Positions 1 to 6,079 of a stretch of DNA of 9,514 bases are shown piece after piece; within the stretch, counting starts at the first letter, position 1; the number at the start of each line of letters is the position of its first letter. Source of the DNA: Acidobacteriota bacterium (GTDB lineage: Bacteria; Acidobacteriota; Terriglobia; Terriglobales; Acidobacteriaceae); contig JAJZDO010000779.1 in assembly GCA_021805955.1 (NCBI GenBank), positions 1 to 9,514 of the forward strand. Reading direction: 5' to 3'. The position numbers were made by a program, and so were the translations under genes. Below the pieces are notes generated by a model. It had not been told where the DNA came from, searched no databases, and was given only the letters and a program-made list of their open reading frames with translations.

Positions 1-1
1 C

Positions 2-88
2 GCCATTCGCAAGGAGCTTGCTGAAAAGGAATCCTGCTGGAAGACAGCGCGGACGGCGTGCGCTGGCGCCGGAAATAATACGCTTTAA
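2..88 (+). CDS. Possible C-terminal end of a gene cut by the left edge
   Basis: A plus-strand frame is open from the first bases to a TAA at 86-88 and would encode 28 residues, beginning AIRKELAEKE and ending GAGNNTL. The first ten residues are charged and helix-like. Third codon positions are only mildly GC-rich, so codon use is weak support. I recognise no family. It would converge on the EamA gene, whose stop lies 18 bases further on. A second frame (3-110) is also open and overlaps that gene's end, so the choice of frame is uncertain. This could equally be non-coding sequence. Confidence 0.22.
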   Translation, partial: AIRKELAEKESCWKTARTACAGAGNNTL

Positions 89-106
89 CCCCATGGTAGA
101 TTGGGC

Positions 107-1069
107 CTAGATCTCGGCTTCCGTCGCCATCGTCTCGATTTCCAGAATTGCCGAATCTTGCTGCAGCTTGGACGAGTTGACAAGAAAGACTGCCACCAGG
201 ATCATGACCATCCCAATCCACTCGTTGCCATAGAGACGTTCGCGCAGCACAATCGCCCCCAGCGCCACGGCCACAGGTGGATTGACATACGCATAGGTGG
301 CGACTTTAGAGACGGGAACATTCTGTAAAAGCCATGTGTAGGATGAGAAACCTACGAGCGATCCAAACAGCACAAGAAAGGCAATCGCAGAGATACTTTC
401 CTGGTTCCACGTCGCACGCCCCCATTGGCGCAGCACTGTGGCGACAACCAGATCGCAGACGCCTGCGGCCAGCATTTCCCAACCGGCGCAGACGAATGGG
501 TCAAGCGAAAACCTGGTACTGCGGGACCAAACAGAGCCGATGGAAAAAGACAGGGCGCCCAGCAGGAGGACCGCAATCGCGACGAGTTGGCGCCAGTCGC
601 CGTGGAAACCGGTGCGGGCGCTTGGCCAGGCAAGAACGAGGAGGCCAATAAACCCCAGGACCAAACCGATTTCGCCTCGCATGCGAAGACGCTCCCCGTG
701 AGGCATCAGCCATTCAATGACGGCGACATACACAGGAATGATGGCGACCAGCAATGCCGCGAGGCCACTGGGAAGGTAGAACTCTGCCCATACCAGCCCA
801 ACGTTGCCGAAGAACAGCATCAGCACACCGAGGAAGAAAAGGCGGCGCATTTCGCGCGCACCGCCCACCAGACGCTTTCCCCTAAGGGCCATGAAGCCAA
901 GCATCAAGGAGCTGCCGATCATGAGGCGAGATCCAGCGAGCGCCGGGGCCGCTATGAAATGAACACCGACCCGCATTGCAGTATAGGTGGCGCCCCAGAA
1001 AACATAAACGCAGGCAAATGCAATCACGACAGAAGAGGAAGAGGCGCGGCCACTGCGGGGGATCTCCAT
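107..1069 (-). CDS. EamA/DMT-superfamily inner-membrane transporter, YedA/RhaT-like
   Basis: The 320-residue protein has the usual DMT exporter length and about ten hydrophobic helices, roughly at residues 13-32, 38-61, 77-95, 100-121, 132-148, 160-180, 191-212, 224-245, 255-275 and 282-298. These form two EamA repeats. Family hallmarks seen are FWGATYTAMRVGV near the end of helix 1, SGLAALLVAIIPVYVA (101-116) in helix 4, and ATYAYVNPPVAVALGAIVLRE (258-277, 20 residues) in helix 9, followed by the short basic RERL loop. Family members export small metabolites, amino acids or drugs through the inner membrane; the substrate cannot be read from sequence. The start is an ATG at 1067-1069 with no good Shine-Dalgarno sequence. 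A TAAAAT hexamer lies only 13 bases upstream, so the transcript might be nearly leaderless. The acidic, soluble C-terminal tail (300-320) is unremarkable. The gene stands alone, divergent from the class III PLP gene. The family is secure and the substrate unknown. Confidence 0.93.
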   Translation of the reverse strand: MEIPRSGRASSSSVVIAFACVYVFWGATYTAMRVGVHFIAAPALAGSRLMIGSSLMLGFMALRGKRLVGGAREMRRLFFLGVLMLFFGNVGLVWAEFYLPSGLAALLVAIIPVYVAVIEWLMPHGERLRMRGEIGLVLGFIGLLVLAWPSARTGFHGDWRQLVAIAVLLLGALSFSIGSVWSRSTRFSLDPFVCAGWEMLAAGVCDLVVATVLRQWGRATWNQESISAIAFLVLFGSLVGFSSYTWLLQNVPVSKVATYAYVNPPVAVALGAIVLRERLYGNEWIGMVMILVAVFLVNSSKLQQDSAILEIETMATEAEI

Positions 1070-1298
1070 GCGTATTCTAGTATTTTAGGCGACTTTCCGA
1101 GCGCACAACGAGAAGGACCAGGCGCAGTACCGCTCATTGAAATTTGTGCCAACCAGCTTGCCACTCACGCTATACTGTTTCCATCAGGTTTCCTATGCGC
1201 AGAACATCTGCCCTCAGTTTCGAATCCGGCTGCAGCGCTCCCGTGACGCGTATGGGACTGGAGCGCCCGCGACCGCACCTGCATAGCCTGCCCACTTG

Positions 1299-1337
1299 GC
1301 TGCGACCTAGTCTGTTCGGCAGCGACTAAGCTGTCCG
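1299..1337. repeat. Imperfect 20-base tandem direct repeat
   Basis: Unit A (1299-1318, GCTGCGACCTAGTCTGTTCG) is followed without a gap by unit B (1319-1337, GCAGCGACTAAGCTGTCCG). With one gap they match at about 15 of 19 positions, sharing GCnGCGAC, AG, CTGT and CG. The repeat sits about 140 bases upstream of the class III PLP gene. It could be a pair of operator half-sites, a relic of local duplication, or chance in GC-rich sequence. Function is not shown. Confidence 0.35.
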
Positions 1338-1464
1338 CACCCTCGTCTGGCGAACATTCGAGCGTGAGCCCTGCTCCCAGCGGCTTCGAAAAATCCTTGA
1401 GTTTCTCACTCTAAAAATTGCCCGGCTGACGATTCCGCCAGCCCGCACTCACATTCCCAACTGC

Positions 1465-1470
1465 GAGGAG
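1465..1470 (+). promoter_or_regulatory. Shine-Dalgarno sequence of the class III PLP gene
   Basis: GAGGAG lies 7 bases upstream of the ATG at 1478. This strong, well-spaced site fixes the start of the 470-residue protein and supports its N-terminal extension of about 25 residues as real. Confidence 0.85.
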
Positions 1471-1477
1471 AACGACG

Positions 1478-2890
1478 ATGCAGAACGACGGAACCGGTTC
1501 TTATAAAACATCAGAGAAGTACACGCGATTCGGACCCAGGCTGGCAGGACCGCTGCCCGGTCCCAAGGCAAAAGCTGTGGTCGATGCCGACGCAAAATGG
1601 ATTTCGCCCAGCTATACGCGGTCGTATCCGTTGGTGGCCAAGCGCGGTCGTGGAGTGCGAATTGAGGATGTAGACGGCAATCAGTTTCTGGATTTTGCCT
1701 CAGGCATTGGCGTCTGCTCCACCGGGCATTGTCATCCGGAAGTGGTGAAAGCGATCCAGGAGCAGGCGGCGGAATTGATTCACATGTCCGGCACAGATTT
1801 TTATTACGAAGCCATGATTCAGTTGGCGGAGCGGGTGTCGAAGATTGCGCCCATGCCGGGGCCGCACAAATTTTATTACGGCAACTCCGGAGCGGAGGCC
1901 ATCGAGTGCGCGCTGAAGCTGGCGCGCTATCACACGGGGCGGCAGAACATCATCGCGTTCTACGGCGCATTTCATGGCCGCACCATGGGAGCGCTTTCAC
2001 TGACCGCGTCGAAAGCCCAGCAACGGCGCCGGTTCGGCCCGCTGGTTCCCGGCATCACGCATGTTCGCTATCCCTACGCCTATCGCGGATGCAGCGGCGG
2101 CCCGCAGGAAGAAGAAGCGTTTGCCCTGGGCTGCGCTCGCTACATTGAAGAAAAGCTTTTCAAAACCACGATGCCTCCGGAAGAAGTTGCCGCAATTTTT
2201 GTCGAGCCAATTCAGGGCGAAGGCGGATATGTTGTGGCGCCGACAATTTTCATGCAGGAGCTGCGAAAGATCTGCGATCGGCACGGAATTCTGCTGGTCG
2301 TGGATGAAGTGCAGTCGGGCGTGGGTCGCACCGGCAAGTGGTGGGCCGTCGAACACTCCGGTGTCGAGCCGGACATTGTTTGCATTGCCAAGGGAATCGC
2401 CAGCGGCATGCCGCTGAGCATCTGCATGACACGCGCGAACATCATGGATTGGAAGCCCGGCTCCCATGCCTCGACGTTCGGAGGCAATCCCGTGGCAATC
2501 GCGGCGGCTTTGGCGACCCTGGATGTTCTGGAGCGCGAAGGCGTGGCCAATGCGGCCAAGGTTGGCGACGCCGTCATGCAGCGACTGCGAGAGTGGCCGA
2601 AGAAGCATCCGATCGTAGGCGAGGTGCGCGGACGCGGACTGATGATCGGCATTGAGATTGTAAAAGATCAGGGCTCACGTGAGTCCGCATCGGAATGGCG
2701 CAACCAGATTGAGACGCTGGCGTTTGATCGTGGGCTATTGATACTCGGCTGCGGCGAGACCTCGATCCGGCTGGCCCCACCGCTGATTGTGAAGCAGGAG
2801 GAGGCCGATATCGCCCTCGACATCCTGGAAGAAAGCATCGCCGAGGTCGAACGGCAGCACCTGCCGGCCATGGCCGCAGCCAAGGCGTAG
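1478..2890 (+). CDS. Class III PLP-dependent aminotransferase-fold enzyme (GABA/acetylornithine aminotransferase or amino-acid racemase type)
   Basis: This is a 470-residue fold-type I PLP enzyme of the class III (subgroup II) aminotransferases, probably cytoplasmic. Visible landmarks are YPLVAKRGRGVRIEDVDGNQ (50-69) and FLDFASGIGV (70-79), the cofactor-phosphate loop GNSGAEA (135-141), FYGAFHGRTMG (161-171), the substrate-side EPIQGEGGY (243-251), Asp276 in VVDEVQSG for the pyridine nitrogen, Lys305 in CIAKGIASG as the Schiff-base lysine, and STFGGNP (332-338). The C-terminal LGCGETSIRLAPPLIV (423-438) is typical of the subgroup. An annotation pipeline would probably call it 4-aminobutyrate or acetylornithine transaminase. 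However, the opening GPKAKAVVDAD, the GTDFYYEAM segment and the LGCG...IRLAPPLI ending recall, from memory, the archaeal class III enzymes shown to racemise amino acids. The start is set by GAGGAG 7 bases upstream. The gene is monocistronic, with a hairpin terminator after the stop. The fold is certain and the reaction is open. Confidence 0.93.
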   Translation: MQNDGTGSYKTSEKYTRFGPRLAGPLPGPKAKAVVDADAKWISPSYTRSYPLVAKRGRGVRIEDVDGNQFLDFASGIGVCSTGHCHPEVVKAIQEQAAELIHMSGTDFYYEAMIQLAERVSKIAPMPGPHKFYYGNSGAEAIECALKLARYHTGRQNIIAFYGAFHGRTMGALSLTASKAQQRRRFGPLVPGITHVRYPYAYRGCSGGPQEEEAFALGCARYIEEKLFKTTMPPEEVAAIFVEPIQGEGGYVVAPTIFMQELRKICDRHGILLVVDEVQSGVGRTGKWWAVEHSGVEPDIVCIAKGIASGMPLSICMTRANIMDWKPGSHASTFGGNPVAIAAALATLDVLEREGVANAAKVGDAVMQRLREWPKKHPIVGEVRGRGLMIGIEIVKDQGSRESASEWRNQIETLAFDRGLLILGCGETSIRLAPPLIVKQEEADIALDILEESIAEVERQHLPAMAAAKA

Positions 2891-2909
2891 GTGACTGATT
2901 AGGCAACAG

Positions 2910-2934
2910 GGGCAGCACGAATTTGCTGCCCTTT
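2910..2934 (+). terminator. Hairpin terminator after the class III PLP gene
   Basis: GGGCAGCA (2910-2917) and TGCTGCCC (2924-2931) form a perfect 8-base-pair stem with a CGAATT loop. A short T run (2932-2934) and the U-rich TTTCAATTCTCTCC stretch follow. The stem can gain a G-U and an A-U pair at its base. The hairpin starts 20 bases after the stop codon of the PLP gene and precedes the yraN start, so it probably separates the two genes. The U tract is short, so termination may be partial. Confidence 0.65.
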
Positions 2935-2970
2935 CAATTCTCTCCTTGCTAAAGTGGTTTCACACCCCTT

Positions 2971-3477
2971 ATGCAAACGATTTCCCAGCTAGCGCAAGTC
3001 CGTCTGTCCATCTTTGAAAGGACGCTGGGTTGGCTTGATCAGGCGGCTGCGCGCTCCACAAAATCTCCGAAGCATCCGATCCATCTGACGACGGGATTGC
3101 GCGGCGAAGATGCCGCGTATTTTTATCTTCGCGAGTTGGGCTACACAATTGTGGCGCGACGCTGGAGCAGCCCGAAACTGCGTGGGGATGTCGACCTGAT
3201 TGGATGGGATGGCGAGTGGCTGTGCTTCATTGAAGTCAAAACAAGAAGTTCACGCAGCTTTCAGCCGGCAGAAGCGGCCGTCGATCACGAAAAGCGCGCG
3301 ATGCTGACACGGATGGCAAGGGAATACATCCGCCAGATGGAACATCCGGAGATGATTCCCGTCCGGTTCGACGTAGTTTCTGTCTATTTCCCCGGCGGCA
3401 GACCGGAATTTGAACTGTTCCGCAGCGCTTTCGATTGGGACGACCCGTCGCCTTCAGGATTTCGCACCCACGAATGA
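2971..3477 (+). CDS. yraN: YraN/UPF0102 family protein, PD-(D/E)XK nuclease fold
   Basis: The family core begins near residue 42. It shows GLRGEDAAYFYLRELGYTIV (42-61), then RGDVDLI (71-77), then FIEVKTRSS (86-94), followed by the conserved AAVDHEKRAMLTRMAREYI (102-120) helix. Asp75, Glu88 and Lys90 are laid out as in the D...ExK site of the PD-(D/E)XK superfamily. The cellular role of YraN proteins is not settled; they are suspected DNA- or RNA-processing nucleases. At 168 residues the protein is longer than the usual roughly 120, because of an amphipathic N-terminal segment of about 40 residues containing ERTLGWLDQAAAR. I recall similar extensions in acidobacterial relatives. No Shine-Dalgarno sequence precedes the ATG at 2971, so the exact start is less certain than the family. 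The last 24 bases overlap the convergent carbonic anhydrase gene. Confidence 0.88.
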   Translation: MQTISQLAQVRLSIFERTLGWLDQAAARSTKSPKHPIHLTTGLRGEDAAYFYLRELGYTIVARRWSSPKLRGDVDLIGWDGEWLCFIEVKTRSSRSFQPAEAAVDHEKRAMLTRMAREYIRQMEHPEMIPVRFDVVSVYFPGGRPEFELFRSAFDWDDPSPSGFRTHE

Positions 3478-4098
3478 TGCGTGGGCGAGCGGGATAAACT
3501 CCCCAGCGTCGGCATCGTAGGTCATCACCGTTGCGGTGGCAATATCGAACACCCATCCATGCAACCGCACTTCCTTTGACTGAACGGCGTTGGCCACCAC
3601 GGGATGCGTCAGCAGATTGACCATCTGCGCCAGAACATTTTCGCGCACCAGGATATCGAGTTTCGTAGCCTCGTCCTTATCGGCATGCTGTTCTTCAATC
3701 ACCTGGGTTGCGGCGTTGGCAAAGTTTAGCCATCGAGAGACTTCCGGAAGCGCTTTCATCTGCTCGCTGCCGCTTAAAATTGCGGCCATCGCTCCGCAGC
3801 CGGAATGACCGCAGACGACAATATCCGGAACACCTAAAACGGCAACCGCATATTCAATGCTGGCGGAGACTCCACCCGGGGCGACCGCGTGCGGCGGAAC
3901 AATGTTGCCGGCGTTGCGCACCACAAACAAATCTCCGGGCCCCTGTTGCATGAACAGTTCGGGAATGACGCGGGAATCCGAGCACCCAATAAACATCGCC
4001 TGAGGGCGCTGCCCGTTGGACAGTTGCTGAAACAGCGCCTTCTGATTGGGAAACACATCCGTCTGGAACTTCAGTACACCATCAATGATTCGCTTCAC
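3454..4098 (-). CDS. Beta-class carbonic anhydrase
   Basis: The 214-residue enzyme catalyses reversible hydration of CO2 to bicarbonate in the cytoplasm. It is of normal length, with no signal peptide. The four metal-site residues are present: Cys39 and Asp41 in GCSDSR (38-43), and His98 and Cys101 in CGHSGCG (96-102). Asp41 and Arg43 form the usual active-site dyad. VVRNAGNIVPPH (59-70), SIEYAVAVLGV (80-90) and the late HGWVFDIATATV segment are family signatures. The start is GTG (4096-4098). The nearest purine-rich site, GGGAGG (complement of 4114-4119), lies about 14-15 bases away, which is long, so translation may be modest. The gene follows the fucosidase on the same strand after 107 bases, but nothing links it to glycan use. 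Read-through from that unit is possible because I see no terminator between them. Confidence 0.95.
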   Translation of the reverse strand: MKRIIDGVLKFQTDVFPNQKALFQQLSNGQRPQAMFIGCSDSRVIPELFMQQGPGDLFVVRNAGNIVPPHAVAPGGVSASIEYAVAVLGVPDIVVCGHSGCGAMAAILSGSEQMKALPEVSRWLNFANAATQVIEEQHADKDEATKLDILVRENVLAQMVNLLTHPVVANAVQSKEVRLHGWVFDIATATVMTYDADAGEFIPLAHASFVGAKS

Positions 4099-4205
4099 TT
4101 TTCGTCGTTCCCGCCTCCCTTGCCGCTAAATCGCAGTGCATACTTCTACTGTAATAGCGTCTCTACTGCCGGCGAACATACAGGAGCTATCTCCGCGACG
4201 TACGT

Positions 4206-6011
4206 TCAAGCCAACAAAATCTTGAGCGCCGCGGCGAAGTCGCTCGCCGGCTGAAAACGACGCGGCAATTCCACTCGCAATCCATCCGGCATCTGCTTCC
4301 ACTTCAGCTTTTCGTCTGTGCCCAGCAGTTGCACATGTTCAATTTTTCCGGGCTGCGTGGCATTCCCCGACCCCAGCGACTGAATCACAAACTCGCCAAC
4401 CGGCCAGCCGAGGGCAATCGCGTAGATCACAGTATTGGATTTATTCCTGGTAAAGCGGATGTCCTTCGCATCCAGCTTGCTGATGCTGGTGCCTTGAAAC
4501 GATCCGCTCTTCACCACGTCCGGTCCCTCTCCGTAAATCTTCCATGGCCGAGTGGCATAGATCGCTTCCCCGTTCACTTGCATCCAGTCGGCGATTTTGT
4601 CCAGCACCGCGATCTCCTTACTGTCAATGGTGCCGTCGGGCCTTCCGGGGATGTTCAGGACCATGGTGCCGTTCTTACTGACCGTATCGATCAGCCAGTG
4701 AATCACGTCGCGCGGCGGTAGATAGCCGCCAAACTCTCCCGGCTTTTCAAACAGGCTGCGGTTGTAATGCCACTCGCCGATGCAGGTTTCCGATTGCCAC
4801 GCGCGCGGCATGATTTTGCTGGTGAGGCCGCGTTCGTAGTCGGCGACAACGGCTTTCGCCAGGCGATCGGGCACCTCTTTGATGTTGATGACGCCTTCCA
4901 TCTTTCCGCCGTGCCTCTTCAGGTTGCGGTTGTAGAAGTAGGCTCCGATATTCATGCCGCCCCATCCCAGCGGAAATAACGGATTGTCGAAGTAGAGCAG
5001 GTCAGGGTCGTGCCGATCGATCAGATCGCGGGTGCGATCGTAGAAATTTTTTACATAGGAAACATCCGGCAGCGCATTGTGCGGATGCTTCGCGCCATAG
5101 AGGCGCTGCGGATCCAAGCCCTGCCACCATTGATCTTTGCCCTGCGCCTGCACCAGGTCACCATCGTATGGAACGCCCGCGAAGGGGCCGCTCTTATCTG
5201 CTCCGTGCGAAGGCTGAAACCACCACCAATTGCGGGCCTGATGCACAGTGACGCCGAGTCGAAGTCCCTGCTTGCGCACGGATGTCGCCCAGGTGCCTAC
5301 AACGTCGCGATGCGGACCGATGTTAGTCGCATTCCATGGCTGATGCTTCGAGTCCCAGGTGTCGAAACTATCGTGATGATTGGCGAGAGCGACAAAGAAT
5401 TTCGCGCCCGCTTTTTTGTACCGCTCGATCAGCGCATCCGGCTCCCAGTTGAGAAGCGTCCACTGCGCGCACAGGTCTTTGTACCCGAACCTGGAAGGAT
5501 GCCCATAATGTTGCAGTTGATATTTGTTGTCGCTGGATTCTTCCCGGTACATGTCGCGGGCATACCAGTCGCCAGCCTCCGGGACGCATTGTGGACTCCA
5601 ATGGGCCCAGATGCCAAACTTGGCATCGCGATACCATTCCGGCGCGTCGTACTGCAATAAAGAATCCCAGGTAGGCTTGTACGGTCCCTCGCCGGCAAGA
5701 TTGGCGATGGGAGAATTCATGGGAACGCCGTCCCAGGAACCGCCGGGAACGGGCAGACTCGGAGGCGAGCCCCAGCCTGTCGGCGTCCATGTTTTTTCGT
5801 CGAGCTTTTTCTGGATGAATTGGCCGCCTTCATACGCATAGAACACTCGCTGATCCGCGGGCGTGGCACAAAACGCGGCATAGTCCTCAGTGAACGTATC
5901 GAAGCCCGTGGGCATGGGCGGCTGCGTCGCATCCGTCGTTTGCGCCACCGAGGGTACGGCCGCTGCCGCTGCGGTTGCGGCCATGAGCTTGCAAAAATCA
6001 CGTCGCTGCAT
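4206..6011 (-). CDS. GH29 alpha-L-fucosidase with Tat signal peptide
   Basis: This 601-residue exported hydrolase should release terminal alpha-L-fucose from glycans with retention of configuration. Residues 1-24 form a Tat-type signal: MQRRDFCKLM carries the RR-x-F-x-K pattern, followed by an alanine-rich stretch and a cleavage region near SVAQ. The GH29 barrel starts near residue 125 with WYRDAKFGIWAHWSP, followed by FFVALANHHDSFDTWDS (205-221). Asp342 in LLYFDNP is the likely nucleophile, and WQSETCIGEWHYNR (405-418) is the region where an acid/base residue is often found. KNGTMVLNIPGRPDGTI (446-462) closes the barrel, and a beta-rich C-terminal domain follows (about 480-601). The roughly 100 residues between signal and barrel are unusually long for the family. 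I chose ATG 6011 over an in-frame TTG at 6029 because AAGGGAG is well placed for the ATG, and the TTG start would put that site inside the coding region. The gene lies 68 bases downstream of the GH20 gene, so co-transcription is likely. Confidence 0.93.
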   Translation of the reverse strand: MQRRDFCKLMAATAAAAAVPSVAQTTDATQPPMPTGFDTFTEDYAAFCATPADQRVFYAYEGGQFIQKKLDEKTWTPTGWGSPPSLPVPGGSWDGVPMNSPIANLAGEGPYKPTWDSLLQYDAPEWYRDAKFGIWAHWSPQCVPEAGDWYARDMYREESSDNKYQLQHYGHPSRFGYKDLCAQWTLLNWEPDALIERYKKAGAKFFVALANHHDSFDTWDSKHQPWNATNIGPHRDVVGTWATSVRKQGLRLGVTVHQARNWWWFQPSHGADKSGPFAGVPYDGDLVQAQGKDQWWQGLDPQRLYGAKHPHNALPDVSYVKNFYDRTRDLIDRHDPDLLYFDNPLFPLGWGGMNIGAYFYNRNLKRHGGKMEGVINIKEVPDRLAKAVVADYERGLTSKIMPRAWQSETCIGEWHYNRSLFEKPGEFGGYLPPRDVIHWLIDTVSKNGTMVLNIPGRPDGTIDSKEIAVLDKIADWMQVNGEAIYATRPWKIYGEGPDVVKSGSFQGTSISKLDAKDIRFTRNKSNTVIYAIALGWPVGEFVIQSLGSGNATQPGKIEHVQLLGTDEKLKWKQMPDGLRVELPRRFQPASDFAAALKILLA

Positions 6012-6019
6012 GATGTATT

Positions 6020-6026
6020 CTCCCTT
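6020..6026 (-). promoter_or_regulatory. Shine-Dalgarno sequence that decides the GH29 start
   Basis: AAGGGAG (complement of 6020-6026) lies 8 bases before the ATG at 6009-6011. It overlaps the coding sequence of the longer TTG-started version (6029). The ATG is therefore the better start and places the twin-arginine motif at residues 3-4. Confidence 0.8.
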
Positions 6027-6079
6027 CAATTTAAACTGGCCGCCTTCGCCGTACCGGTTGAGTGGGAACGGTTGCGACG

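Larger units (their letters stand above)
1070..1477. other. 408-base gene-free stretch between divergent genes
   Basis: This region should carry the promoters of the EamA gene (minus) and the class III PLP gene (plus). On the plus strand, TATACT at 1171-1176 is a good -10-like hexamer, but no convincing -35 lies 16-18 bases upstream. If it were used, the PLP gene would have a leader of about 295 bases. On the minus strand, TAAAAT (complement of 1082-1087) is another isolated -10-like hexamer. An imperfect tandem repeat lies at 1299-1337. A 61-codon open frame (1144-1329, plus) lacks a ribosome binding site and recognisable content. I see no tRNA, riboswitch or terminator that I can defend. 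Confidence 0.5.

Noticed and set aside
1082..1176. Back-to-back promoters for the EamA and PLP genes (TAAAAT on minus, TATACT on plus)
   Set aside because: Both -10-like hexamers are isolated. No -35 element with proper spacing supports either, so they are only mentioned in the description of the region.
425..1246. Plus-strand open frame of 273 codons opposite the EamA gene
   Set aside because: The translation is rich in Gln, His, Arg and Gly with no recognisable domain. It mirrors a real transporter gene with clear transmembrane helices and runs out into non-coding sequence.
1144..1329. 61-codon plus-strand open frame in the gene-free leader
   Set aside because: No ribosome binding site. 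Its composition (Arg, Ser, Pro, Cys) is typical of chance frames in GC-rich DNA.
1997..2608. Minus-strand open frame of 203 codons inside the class III PLP gene
   Set aside because: It is the reverse strand of a strongly conserved enzyme, has no ribosome binding site, and its translation resembles no protein.
4099..4205. Terminator or operator between the fucosidase and carbonic anhydrase genes
   Set aside because: Only very short inverted repeats, such as GGAG-CTAT-CTCC near 4182-4193, are present and there is no T tract.
5010..5660. Plus-strand open frame of 216 codons opposite the GH29 gene
   Set aside because: It lies entirely inside the fucosidase catalytic region on the other strand and its translation has no motif.
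4206..6029. TTG start of the GH29 gene at 6029
   Set aside because: The AAGGGAG ribosome binding site would then be inside the coding region. ATG 6011 has the right spacing and gives a standard Tat signal.
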